Shown: positions 7,981-17,757 of the stretch, piece after piece
Numbering within the stretch: the stretch's first letter is position 1
How the letters are laid out: each line of letters starts with the position of its first letter
NCBI GenBank assembly: GCA_036013505.1
Contig: CP107851.1
Coordinates: 7,984,001 to 8,048,000 of the forward strand
Origin: Streptomyces sp. NBC_00510
Lineage (GTDB): Bacteria; Actinomycetota; Actinomycetes; Streptomycetales; Streptomycetaceae
Reading direction: 5' to 3'
DNA length: 64,000 bases
Made by a program: the position numbers and the translations under genes
Notes under the pieces: generated by a model
Databases searched by the model: none
What the model saw: only the letters and a program-made list of their open reading frames with translations
What the model was told of the DNA's origin: nothing

Positions 7981-10977
7981 ATGCAGGACCGCCGCCCCGC
8001 AAGCGCAGAGCCCGCCGTTCCGATCGACCCGTGGGACGCCCCCGAGCTGACCGGATGGCGTCGGCTGCCCATGCACGCCGTCGTCCGCCCCGACGCGCCC
8101 CGCGTACCGCTGGACGGGCGCTGGCGCTTCCAGCTGCTGCCCACCCCGCGCACCCCGCTCGCCGGCCGCTGGGCGGAGACGGACGTGCCCGGCTGCTGGA
8201 CCGTCCAGGACTTCGACGACATCCACGGCGTGCGCGACCTGCCGCACTACACCAACGTGACGATGCCCTTCCCCGACCTGCCGCCCTCACCGCCTGCGGG
8301 GCGCAACCCGACCGGAGTGTACGAGCGGGAGGCCGACGTACCCGCCGACTGGGCGGGGCGGCGGGTCGTGCTCCACGTCGGGGCCGCCGAGAGCGTGCTG
8401 ATCGCGCACGTCAACGGCACCGCCGTCGGGGTGGGCAAGGACTCCCACCTCGCCTCGGAGTTCGACGTCACGCACGCGGTGCGCCCGGGGGAGCGCAACA
8501 CCGTGCGCCTGACGGTCGTCAAGTGGTCCGACGCGACCTTCCTGGAGGACCAGGACCAGTGGTGGCACGGCGGCATCACCCGCTCCGTCCACCTCTACGC
8601 CACCGACCCGCTCCACCTGGCGGACGTGGGGATCACGGCCGTGCCCGGCGGCACCCTCGACGTCGCGGTCCGGGTCCGCAGCGGGGAGGGCGCCCTCCCG
8701 GCGGGCTGGAGCGTGTCCGGACTGCTGTGCACCCCGGACGGCATCCTGCGGCTCCCCGCCGACGAGGCCTTCGCGCGGGCCAACGTCGCGAGCGAGCGCG
8801 TCTCGGACTTCCTCGGCGAGGCCCGCATCCGGGCCACGGTGCCCGGTGTCCGGCCGTGGAGCGCCGAGACGCCGCACCTGTACGACCTGACCGTGCGGCT
8901 GCACCGGGCGGACGGCAGCGTGGCCGACGAGTCCCGCCACCGCGTCGGGTTCCGCCGCGTGGAGATCTCCGGGGCCGACCTGCTGGTCAACGGCGTCCGG
9001 GTCTACTTCCGCGGGGTCAACCGGCACGACTTCCACCCCCTGACCGGGCGCGTGGTCGACGCCGAGGAGATGCGGGCCGACCTGTGCCTGATGAAGCGGC
9101 ACGGCTTCAACGCGGTGCGCACCGCGCACTACCCGCCCGACCCGGCCCTGCTCTCCCTCGCCGACGAACTCGGCCTGTACGTCGTGGACGAGGCCGACAT
9201 CGAGACCCACGACCACGCCCACGAACTGGCCGACGACCCCCGCTACCTGGGGGCGTTCACCGACCGGGTGGCCCGGATGGTGCTGCGCGACCGCAACCAC
9301 CCCAGTGTCGTCGTCTGGTCGCTGGGCAACGAGAGCGACTACGGCGCCCACCACGACGCCGCCGCGGGCTGGCTGCGGCGCACCGACCCGACCCGGCCCG
9401 TGCAGTACGAGGGCGCGATCAAGGACGCCTGGGAGGAGGCGCAGTCCGCGAGCGACATCATCTGCCCGATGTACGCCTCCATCGAGGAGATCACGGCCGG
9501 TCCGCACTCCAAGCCATTGATCCTGTGCGAGTACTCGCACGCGATGGGCAACAGCAACGGCTCCCTGGCCGACTACTGGCGGGCCATCGAGTCCACCCCG
9601 GGCCTGCAGGGCGGCTTCGTCTGGGAGTTCCGGGACCACGGCATCCTCCAGCGGCTCACCGGGGAGGGGGCCGGCCGCCCGGCCGGGCCCGACGCCCCCG
9701 CTGACGCGTACGCCGACGGGGTGACCGCCCCCGGCTACCGCTGGGCGTACGGCGGCGACTTCGGCGACACGCCGCACGACGGCGCCTTCTGCGCCGACGG
9801 CCTGGTCCTGCCCGACCGGACGCCCAAGCCCGCGATGGCCGAGCACCGCGAGATCGCCGCCCCGCTGCGGCTGGAGCTCACCCCCGACCGCCGCGAGGCG
9901 CGGATCACCAACCGGCAGCACTTCGCGGGCCTGGCGTGGCTGAGCGCGCGGTGGCACATCGGCGACTCCGGCACCGCCCCCGCCCGGCTCCCGGACCTCG
10001 CGCCGGGGGAGAGCGCGGTGGTGCCGCTGCCCACCAGCCTGCTGCCGCACGGCGACTCGCACCTGACGCTGCGCGTCACGACGGCGCAGGACCTGCCGTG
10101 GGCGCCGCGCGGCACGCTCGTGTGCGCCCCGCAGGTGGTGCTCGCCGAGGACCACCGGGACCTGCTCAGCCGGGCGGGCGCCGTGCTCGCCGCGGACGGG
10201 GCCGGGGCCGTGGAGCTCGACGACGCCGGACTGCTCCGGCATCCGCTGCTCACCGCCCCGCCCGTGCTGACGCTGTGGCGGGCCCCCACCGACAACGACG
10301 AGTGGGGCGGCATCGCCGCTCGCTGGCGCGCCTGGGGCCTGCACGCGCTGGAACGCACCCTGGTGTCGGTCGGCAGGGAGGGCGCGAGCGTGGTGGTGCG
10401 CTCGGCGTACGCGACGGACGGCGCGGGCACCGTCGGCCACGAGCAGGTCCTCACGCCGCTGCCGAACGGAGGGTTGCTCGTCGACGAGACCGCGGTGCTG
10501 CCGGAGGCGCTGACCGACCTGCCGCGGGTCGGCACGGTCTTCGAGACCGTGGCGGGGCTCGACACACTGGAATGGTTCGGGCGGGGCCCCGGCGAGACGT
10601 ACCCCGACCGGTGCGCGGGTGCGACCGTGGGGCTCCACCGGGCGGACGTGGACGCGTTGTTCACGCCGTACCTGAGGCCGCAGGAGAGCGGCGGGCGGCA
10701 CGACGTGCGGCGCTTCACCCTCACCGGGGCCGCGGCCGCGCCGGGGATCGCCGTCCATCTGGACGTGCCGCGCCAGGTGAGCGTCACCCGCTACCGTGCC
10801 GCGGACCTCACGGCCGCCGCCCACCACGACGAACTCGTGCCGCGCGCCGCGTGCGTGGTCCACCTGGACGCCGCCCACCGCGGGGTCGGCACCGCCTCCT
10901 GCGGCCCCGACACCCTGCCGGCGTACCGGGTGGGCCCGGGTACCCACCGCTGGTCCTGGACGCTGCAGCCGCTCTGA
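7981..10977 (+). CDS. Beta-galactosidase, glycoside hydrolase family 2
   Basis: LacZ-type enzyme of 998 residues removing terminal beta-galactose, without a signal peptide, so likely cytoplasmic. Domain order is the classical five: N-terminal sugar-binding domain (starting DGRWRFQLLP), two immunoglobulin-like domains around the TIM barrel, and a C-terminal beta-sandwich with the WFGRGPGETYPDR motif. The catalytic acid/base is Glu451 in WSLGNESDYG and the nucleophile is Glu517 in LCEYSHAMGNSNG. GGGAGGGAA lies just upstream of the ATG. With the mannosidase it suggests degradation of mixed galactose/mannose glycans; that substrate is inference. Confidence 0.94.
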   Translation: MQDRRPASAEPAVPIDPWDAPELTGWRRLPMHAVVRPDAPRVPLDGRWRFQLLPTPRTPLAGRWAETDVPGCWTVQDFDDIHGVRDLPHYTNVTMPFPDLPPSPPAGRNPTGVYEREADVPADWAGRRVVLHVGAAESVLIAHVNGTAVGVGKDSHLASEFDVTHAVRPGERNTVRLTVVKWSDATFLEDQDQWWHGGITRSVHLYATDPLHLADVGITAVPGGTLDVAVRVRSGEGALPAGWSVSGLLCTPDGILRLPADEAFARANVASERVSDFLGEARIRATVPGVRPWSAETPHLYDLTVRLHRADGSVADESRHRVGFRRVEISGADLLVNGVRVYFRGVNRHDFHPLTGRVVDAEEMRADLCLMKRHGFNAVRTAHYPPDPALLSLADELGLYVVDEADIETHDHAHELADDPRYLGAFTDRVARMVLRDRNHPSVVVWSLGNESDYGAHHDAAAGWLRRTDPTRPVQYEGAIKDAWEEAQSASDIICPMYASIEEITAGPHSKPLILCEYSHAMGNSNGSLADYWRAIESTPGLQGGFVWEFRDHGILQRLTGEGAGRPAGPDAPADAYADGVTAPGYRWAYGGDFGDTPHDGAFCADGLVLPDRTPKPAMAEHREIAAPLRLELTPDRREARITNRQHFAGLAWLSARWHIGDSGTAPARLPDLAPGESAVVPLPTSLLPHGDSHLTLRVTTAQDLPWAPRGTLVCAPQVVLAEDHRDLLSRAGAVLAADGAGAVELDDAGLLRHPLLTAPPVLTLWRAPTDNDEWGGIAARWRAWGLHALERTLVSVGREGASVVVRSAYATDGAGTVGHEQVLTPLPNGGLLVDETAVLPEALTDLPRVGTVFETVAGLDTLEWFGRGPGETYPDRCAGATVGLHRADVDALFTPYLRPQESGGRHDVRRFTLTGAAAAPGIAVHLDVPRQVSVTRYRAADLTAAAHHDELVPRAACVVHLDAAHRGVGTASCGPDTLPAYRVGPGTHRWSWTLQPL

Positions 10978-11017
10978 CGGGCGGTCAACACGACGCGCGG
11001 AGCGGGGACTTCCAAAT

Positions 11018-11059
11018 TGGTGCAGACCATTGACCCCATTGGTCTAGTCCTTCTAGGGT
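11018..11059 (+). promoter_or_regulatory. Chitinase promoter with two DasR-like (dre) boxes
   Basis: TGGTGCAGACCA (11018-11029) matches the core of the Streptomyces DasR site TGGTCTAGACCA at 10 of 12 positions. A second box, TGGTCTAGTCCT, lies at 11040-11051. Their starts are 22 bp apart, two helical turns. Between and beyond them, TTGACC (11030-11035) and TAGGGT (11054-11059) with an 18-bp spacer form a good actinobacterial promoter. Bound repressor would cover it. In streptomycetes, DasR represses chitinase genes until glucosamine-6-phosphate accumulates, and chitinase promoters are known for such paired repeats. Confidence 0.72.
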
Positions 11060-11110
11060 GTCCCCGCATCCACGCGCGCTCACGACCGCTTCCTCACCAG
11101 AGGTGACTCC

Positions 11111-12388
<1,278 letters not shown>

Positions 12389-12402
12389 TCCCACCGCACG
12401 TA

Positions 12403-12447
12403 CGCCGGGAGGCCCGGCCGCCACGGGGGCGGCCGGTCCTCCCGGCG
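12403..12447. terminator. Bidirectional terminator between chitinase and CAP genes
   Basis: CGCCGGGAGG (12403-12412) pairs perfectly with CCTCCCGGCG (12438-12447), with further GGCCGCC/GGCGGCC pairing inside. It lies between two convergent genes and so would end both transcripts. Confidence 0.75.
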
Positions 12448-12454
12448 TTCTGCT

Positions 12455-13228
12455 TCAGCGCGCGGCGCCGAAGTCCTGCGTCCAGTAGTTGCCGGGCTGC
12501 GTCAGCGCGATCCCTATTTCCTTGAAGGAGCAGTCCAGTATGTTCCGCTTGTGACCGGGGCTGGCCATCCAGGCGCTCATCACGCTGGAGGCGGAGGAGT
12601 AGCCGTAGGCCACGTTCTCGCCGTAGCTGCTCCAGTTGTAGCCCACCGAGGAGATGCGGTCGGCGGGTGACGAACCGTCGGAGCCGGTGTGCGACATGTT
12701 CTGGTGCGAGGCCATGTCCTTGCTGTGGTCCTGCGCGGCCTCGTTCAGCTTGGCGTTGACCTTCAGGGCCGTGCAGCCGGCCTTGGCCCGCTCCTGGTTC
12801 ACCAGGTCGAGCACGGTGGCCGAGGCTCCCGTCAGCGTGGCGCCCGAACCCGCGGCCGGGGAGGCCGGTGCGGCGGACGGTGCCGACGAAGGTGCCGACG
12901 AGGGCGCGGACGAGGGCGCCGACGAGGGCGCGGAGGCGGGGGCCGAGGGTGCGGCGGAGGGTGCCCAGGACGGCTTCCCGCCCCACTGGCCGCCCTGCGT
13001 CCACGTCCCGTCGGCGGACCCGTTCCAGGACCCGCCCCACGACGCGTGGTTCCAGCGGCCCTGGCCCTGGGCCTGGCCCTGGCCACCCTGGCCCTGGGAC
13101 CCGTCGTACTGCGGGCCCTGCTGGCCGCCGACGCAAGCCATGGCCACCGAGGGCACACCCACGGCGGCGACGGCGAGGGCGGCGACGGTGATCTTCCGGA
13201 AGGGCTTCATCCGGCGGTGCTTCGTCAT
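12455..13228 (-). CDS. Secreted CAP-domain (SCP/PR-1, YkwD-like) protein
   Basis: Exported protein of 257 residues. A signal peptide (MTKHRRMKPFRK then a hydrophobic stretch to VAMA) is followed by a Gly/Gln/Trp-rich segment, then a low-complexity linker of repeated SAPS units encoded by tandem repeats around 12860-12960. The CAP domain fills about residues 140-257 with the family's cavity residues: His in NMSHTGSDG, Glu in SYGENVAYG and His in SPGHKRNIL. CAP proteins are secreted and their bacterial role is poorly known. A paralogue with a different linker is encoded at 29642-30409. The long leader upstream (13229-13676) may be regulatory. Confidence 0.87.
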   Translation of the reverse strand: MTKHRRMKPFRKITVAALAVAAVGVPSVAMACVGGQQGPQYDGSQGQGGQGQAQGQGRWNHASWGGSWNGSADGTWTQGGQWGGKPSWAPSAAPSAPASAPSSAPSSAPSSAPSSAPSAAPASPAAGSGATLTGASATVLDLVNQERAKAGCTALKVNAKLNEAAQDHSKDMASHQNMSHTGSDGSSPADRISSVGYNWSSYGENVAYGYSSASSVMSAWMASPGHKRNILDCSFKEIGIALTQPGNYWTQDFGAAR

Positions 13229-13676
13229 TGCGTGACCTCACTCCAGGGTTCGGCGTGTGTGTTCACAACCCACCTGAGCTGCCGTGATGGCTGGCGGGCC
13301 CGGCCATTGTGTGGACCGTCCCGAACGTCGGGCAATGAAAGATCGGTACTACGCGGACTCGTAGCCGCGGTGCCTCTTGCGCCCGGCGGGTGAGCGTGCC
13401 GCGCCGCCGGATCCACGGTCCGGAAGAGACCTGATGGGCCCTCAGAAAGCTTTCCCCGCCCCGGGAGAGACCCATGACGCCGTACGGATCGGATGCCGTC
13501 GCCCCCCTGTGCGAATTATGTCCCATTCCGTTACGGATAGATGTTATATGCCGCGTGAACGCCCGCTACTAAGTCGCACCGTAACCACCCGATCCAGCGT
13601 GAGGGACATCACGGGACGCCCCGGGAACAGTTGCCGCGACGACCGTCACGGGCACACCGCAGGGCACAATCACCGC
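13229..13676. other. 448-bp divergent noncoding region (CAP gene / cobF)
   Basis: No gene is supported here. The half next to the CAP gene is GC-rich and self-complementary: CTACG and CGTAG pair at about 13350-13366, and an approximate direct repeat CCGG(A/G)AGAGACC occurs at 13420-13432 and 13461-13473. The other half is AT-richer and holds the palindrome TCCGT-T-ACGGA (13527-13537) next to a TTATAT stretch that could be a promoter. A structured 5' leader for the CAP gene is possible, but I could not match a known riboswitch. Confidence 0.35.
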
Positions 13677-14444
13677 ATGCGACACATCCTCGTCATCGGC
13701 ATCGGCGCGGGCGATCCCGAACACCTCACCCTTCAGGCGGTCAAGGCGATCGGCCGTACGGACGTCTTCCTCGTCCTCGGGAAACCCGAGGAACGCCAGG
13801 ACCTGATCCGCCTGCGCCGGCGGATGCTGGACGAGCACGCGCGCCCCGGCCACCGCCTCGTCGAGGTCCCCGACGCCGAGCGCGACCGCGCCGCCCCCGG
13901 CTACGCCGAGGCCGTCGAGGACTGGCGCCGCCGCCGCGCCGACCTGGTGGCCGGACTCCTCGACGCCCACCTCGGCCCCGGCGAGACGGGCGCCTTCCTG
14001 GTCTGGGGCGACCCCTCCCTCTACGACAGCGTGATCGCCGTCGTCGAGGAGGTCCTGGCCCGCCGGCCCGGTTCCTTCACCCACGAGGTCGTCCCCGGCA
14101 TCAGCAGCGTCGCCGCCCTCGCGGCCCGCCACCGCCTCACCCTCACCCGGGTCGGGCGCCCCCTGCAGATCACCACCGGCCGCCGCCTCGCCGAGGGGTT
14201 CCCCGAGGACGCCGACGACGTGGTGGTCATGCTGGACGGCGGCGCGGCCTTCGCCGGCCTCGACCCCGAGGGCCTGGACATCCACTACGGCGCCTACCTC
14301 GGCACCGAGGACGAGATCCTCGTCTCCGGCCCGCTCGCCGAGACCTCCGAGCGCATCCTCCGGGCGCGCACCGATGCCCGCGAGCGCAAGGGCTGGATCA
14401 TGGACACCTACCTGCTGCGCCGCCGCACCGGCGAGCCGGGCTGA
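13677..14444 (+). CDS. cobF: Precorrin-6A synthase (deacetylating), CobF
   Basis: Methyltransferase of the aerobic cobalamin pathway, 255 residues, that methylates precorrin-5 at C1 with loss of the two-carbon unit to give precorrin-6A. It is a SAM-dependent tetrapyrrole methylase: the N-terminal strand is HILVIGIGAGDPEHLTLQAVKAI, followed by the VWGDPSLYDSVI motif and VVPGISSVAALAARH. The C-terminal GWIMDTYLLRRRTGEPG tail is typical of CobF. The ATG is chosen because the family N-terminus begins directly there. No other cobalamin gene is in the window, so it stands alone, as cobF often does. I see no cobalamin riboswitch upstream. Confidence 0.9.
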   Translation: MRHILVIGIGAGDPEHLTLQAVKAIGRTDVFLVLGKPEERQDLIRLRRRMLDEHARPGHRLVEVPDAERDRAAPGYAEAVEDWRRRRADLVAGLLDAHLGPGETGAFLVWGDPSLYDSVIAVVEEVLARRPGSFTHEVVPGISSVAALAARHRLTLTRVGRPLQITTGRRLAEGFPEDADDVVVMLDGGAAFAGLDPEGLDIHYGAYLGTEDEILVSGPLAETSERILRARTDARERKGWIMDTYLLRRRTGEPG

Positions 14445-14545
14445 GCCACGCGCAGCACGCGCCGATCGGTCCCGTGATACGGACTTACCAGCCCTTACTG
14501 TGACATCCGGTACTGAACCCCTGCGTACGGGATGAGGTCGAGGAC

Positions 14546-15955
14546 GTGCCGTTCGCGGAGGCGGCCGCCGGTGACGGGCCCGGGCCCGCCGCCGAGCCGG
14601 GCCCGGACGCCCGGCCGTGGTCACGGGCACCGCTGCTGGCGGTGTGCGCCGGCTACTTCATGGTGATCCTGGACGTGACCGTCATCAACGTCGCCGTGCC
14701 CGTGGTGGGCCGGGAGCTGTCGGCCTCGCTCACCGGGATCCAGTGGATCACCGACGGCTACACGATGGTGTTCGCCGGGCTGCTGCTCACCGGCGGGGCG
14801 CTCGGCGACCGGCTGGGCAACCGCCGCGTCTTCTGCACCGGCGTGGCCGTGTTCACCGTTTCCTCGGCCGCCTGCGCGCTCGCACCGGACGCCCCGTCCC
14901 TGGTCGCCGCGCGGCTGGCCGAGGGACTCGGCGCGGCGCTGATCGTGCCCGGCTCCCTGGCGCTGCTCCAGCAGGCCTACCCCGCCCCCGCCGCGCGATC
15001 GCGAGCCGTCGGGCTGTGGGGCTCGATGGCCGGCATCGCGGCCTCCGCGGGCCCGCTGCTGGGCGGGCTGCTCGTGTCCACGGTGGGCTGGCGGTGGGTC
15101 TTCCTGGTCAACCTCCCCGTCGGCGTCGCCTGCCTGGCGCTGACGCTGCGGCACGTCGCGCCCTCGCGCCGGCGCGCCGACCGGGCCCTGGACTGGCCCG
15201 CGCAGTGCGCCGTCGTGGCCGCGGTCGCCCTGTTGACCGCCGTCCTCAACGAAGCCGGGCGGCGCGGGTGGTCCGATCCGGCGGTCCTCGCCGGCGCCGG
15301 CCTGGCCCTGCTGGCCGCGGCGGCGTTCTCGGTGCGCGAGCGGCTGGCCCGCTCGCCCGCGATCCCGCCGCGCATGCTGCGCTCCCGGGCGGTCGGCGGC
15401 GGCTCGCTGACCGGGCTGCTCTTCAACTTCGCCTTCTACGGCATGGTGTTCACCGCCAGCCTCTCCTTCCAGCACCAGCGCGGCTACAGCGCCCTGGGCA
15501 CCGGCCTCGCCCTCTTCCCGGCCGTGGCGACGACCATGTTCGCCTCCGTCCTGTCCGGGCGGCTGGCCCGCAGGACCGGGGACCGTCCGCTGGTCGTCAC
15601 CGGCATGCTGCTGGGCGCCCTCGGGCTCGCCGGCTGGGCCGCGGCGGGGCCCGAGCCGGCCTACGCGCTGCTCGTCGCCCCCATGATGGCCGCGGGCTTC
15701 GGCACCTCCTTCGCCCTCACCGGCACGACCACCAGCGTGATGGCGGCCGCGCCCCCCGGCTACTCCGGGACCGCCTCCGCCCTGTTCAACACCGCCCGCC
15801 AGATCGGCAGCGCGGCCGGTGTGGCCCTCGGCGGCACCCTCCTGGCCACCGCCGCCGACTACGGCACGGGCCTGCGCCTGTCCATGGCCGTCGGCGCCCT
15901 CGCCTACCTCACCGCCGCCGCCCTGGCCCTGCGGTGCGTACCGCGCAAGCCCTAG
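14546..15955 (+). CDS. MFS efflux transporter, EmrB/QacA (DHA2) type
   Basis: Inner-membrane proton-driven exporter, 469 residues, with about 14 predicted hydrophobic segments starting at LLAVCAGYFMVILDVTVINVAVP, the usual DHA2 opening. Other family marks are LTGGALGDRLGNRRVF (motif A), GLGAALIVPGSLALL (motif C-like) and WRWVFLVNLPVG. The GTG start follows a GAGGTCGAGG stretch. It is 101 bp after cobF, and a separate promoter is possible in that gap. The drug or metabolite exported cannot be told; no local regulator or biosynthetic genes suggest one. Confidence 0.88.
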   Translation: MPFAEAAAGDGPGPAAEPGPDARPWSRAPLLAVCAGYFMVILDVTVINVAVPVVGRELSASLTGIQWITDGYTMVFAGLLLTGGALGDRLGNRRVFCTGVAVFTVSSAACALAPDAPSLVAARLAEGLGAALIVPGSLALLQQAYPAPAARSRAVGLWGSMAGIAASAGPLLGGLLVSTVGWRWVFLVNLPVGVACLALTLRHVAPSRRRADRALDWPAQCAVVAAVALLTAVLNEAGRRGWSDPAVLAGAGLALLAAAAFSVRERLARSPAIPPRMLRSRAVGGGSLTGLLFNFAFYGMVFTASLSFQHQRGYSALGTGLALFPAVATTMFASVLSGRLARRTGDRPLVVTGMLLGALGLAGWAAAGPEPAYALLVAPMMAAGFGTSFALTGTTTSVMAAAPPGYSGTASALFNTARQIGSAAGVALGGTLLATAADYGTGLRLSMAVGALAYLTAAALALRCVPRKP

Positions 15956-15991
15956 CCTTTCCTCGCGCACCCGCCCGCCGACGGCGGCGCC

Positions 15992-16296
15992 GTGGCGGTC
16001 TTCCTCTGCCGGACCCCGCGGCCGGAGGCAACCGCGCGTACGCGTTCACCGGGGCGCCGACCCCGGACGGCGGTCCCGCCCCGGAGCGGGCACTCGGGCA
16101 GCTGGGCGGCGAGCCCGGCCGGCTGCGGGGAGACGAGACCCCGCGCCGCCCCTCCCGCGCCGCGCCGATGACGTTCACGGCGCAGCTCGAGGAGGGCGCC
16201 GACCACACGTCCTCGGCGAACTTCGATGGCGGGGGCCGCGGTTACGTCTTCGTCTGCCGGCCCTGCGGCGAGGCCGCCTTCCTCTGGCAGTGCTGA
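15992..16296 (+). pseudogene. Broken 3' fragment of a DUF1963-like gene
   Basis: The frame ending at 16296 encodes MTFTAQLEEGADHT, SSANFDGGGRGYVFVC and FLWQC, which resembles the C-terminus of DUF1963 (YwqG-like) proteins. Upstream the apparent continuation (AVFLCRTPRPEA, from about 15992) is in another frame, so a frameshift near 16020 and loss of the 5' part are likely. Nothing recognisable as the N-terminal half exists before 15992, where the MFS gene ends at 15955. It overlaps the tail of the opposite-strand DUF3800 gene. Confidence 0.42.
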
Positions 16297-17513
16297 ACGC
16301 GGCCCTCCGCCGTGTCCTGCCCCGGCCGGAACGCCGCCACGAGATCGGGTGCGTCAACGACCGCTCCCCGACCGTCGTCGGGCTCCGGCGCAGAACGCCC
16401 CCCGCGTTCGCGTGCTCGACCCCGCCCGGAAGGCAGGCCACCGGACGGCATCACCACGGGCACCGGTGAGGCCGAGGGCGGTGCCGTGCCCGCGTACCCT
16501 GCGACGAGGCCCAGCGGCGCCGGCTGAGGCGGCGTCGGCCGGAGCCCGGTCGCGGACGGCACGGGCCCCAGGCGCGACCAGCTCCGTTCGTCGCCCCACA
16601 CCGAGAGCGGATCCACGTAGGGGCGCAGCAGACCGGTCAGCACTGGGTCACCGCGGCCCGCGAGTTCGTCCGAGGCCAGCTTCCGCGCCACTCCGGCGAG
16701 GAAGTCGGCGAGCTGGATCCGCGCGTCATGACGCGACTCGGCCAGCCGGAGCCCCGCCAGACGACGGCCTGGGGGCAGTGACGCACCGAGCCGTGTGATC
16801 CGTTCCTCGGTGAGCGTGTTCTGCCGGTCGTGCACGATGTGCACCGGCGCCCCGCCCTCACCCCACCGCGCGACCGTACGCTCCAGCGCGGGGAAGAGCG
16901 GATCCAACGGCTCCACCGCCCCCGGCTCCGCCGCGAGCCGCGCCCGGAACGCCTGCGCCCGCGGCCTCGCCCGCCGCAGCACCGCGAGGACCCCGGACGA
17001 ACCGCCGTCCCCGCCGGGCGCCGGACGCAACGCCTCCAGCGCCCGGTAGAAGGCGTCGACGGGCGCTTCCCCGTCCTCGTGGTTCCTCCTGCGCACCAGG
17101 TCGTTGCCGGCCCGGAGGAACGCCTGCCACCCCGAGGGCTCCACGGCGCCGCGCCCCTCGCGGTAGAGCACCGCCGCCGTGGCCGCCGCGGCAGGCCCGC
17201 CGGCCAGCACGTCGAGGACCGCCACGAGCACGAAGTACGACTTGTCGATGAGGTGTACGGACGCGTGACCGTGCAGCGGGCCCGCGGGTCCCAGCAGCCA
17301 CTCCAGCACCGCGCGGTGCTTCTCCCGCAGCAGGTGGTTGGCCTTGTACTCCTCGGCGGGCGACCGGATCCGCTCCCGTATCTCCCGCAGCGCCCCGGCG
17401 GCGGCCTCTTCCGCGACGCACACACCCGCGTGCGCGAAGACATCCGTGTTCCCGCTGATCAGGTTCTCGCCGTCCGAGCCCGACTCGTCGCAGGCGACCT
17501 CCAGGAACGTCAC
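16242..17513 (-). CDS. DUF3800-domain protein
   Basis: Protein of 423 residues of uncharacterised function. The N-terminus TFLEVACDESGSDGENL matches the DUF3800 opening with the conserved DES(G) motif, and later motifs are HIVHDRQNTLTEERI and HDARIQLADFLAGVARKLA, conserved acidic/polar segments of the family that look like a metal-site enzyme. Residues beyond about 300 are Pro/Arg/Gly-rich and lack family similarity, so the true protein may be shorter in function. The GTG at 17513 is preferred over the ATG at 17630, because GGAGGGTGGG precedes it and the domain starts at once. It is divergent from the RNA-repair cassette 244 bp away, which may reflect a shared role. Confidence 0.65.
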   Translation of the reverse strand: MTFLEVACDESGSDGENLISGNTDVFAHAGVCVAEEAAAGALREIRERIRSPAEEYKANHLLREKHRAVLEWLLGPAGPLHGHASVHLIDKSYFVLVAVLDVLAGGPAAAATAAVLYREGRGAVEPSGWQAFLRAGNDLVRRRNHEDGEAPVDAFYRALEALRPAPGGDGGSSGVLAVLRRARPRAQAFRARLAAEPGAVEPLDPLFPALERTVARWGEGGAPVHIVHDRQNTLTEERITRLGASLPPGRRLAGLRLAESRHDARIQLADFLAGVARKLASDELAGRGDPVLTGLLRPYVDPLSVWGDERSWSRLGPVPSATGLRPTPPQPAPLGLVAGYAGTAPPSASPVPVVMPSGGLPSGRGRARERGGRSAPEPDDGRGAVVDAPDLVAAFRPGQDTAEGRVQHCQRKAASPQGRQTKT

Positions 17514-17757
17514 GCGCCCATCATCGCGCCCACCCTCCGTCGCCACCACGCATTTTGCGGCCCCCGACATCCGTGGCGAGGACGGCGACACCGTCCGCGG
17601 GTGGGCCCGGGGGACTCGGAAGCGCCGCACCCGCGTCGACCGTCGTTTCCCGGACTCTTCCCGCTCCCTGGTGGCGCCCCCGATTAAGCGATGGCTTCGC
17701 GGGTTCCCGCGCTCCTACAGTGAGCGCGCACCAGAACGTCACGGGGGATCCGGCACC

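Noticed and set aside
13229..13676. Possible cobalamin riboswitch upstream of cobF or c-di-AMP (ydaO) riboswitch upstream of the CAP gene
   Set aside because: I could not find the conserved B12-box or the GCTAACC-type ydaO core; repeats present do not match either consensus.
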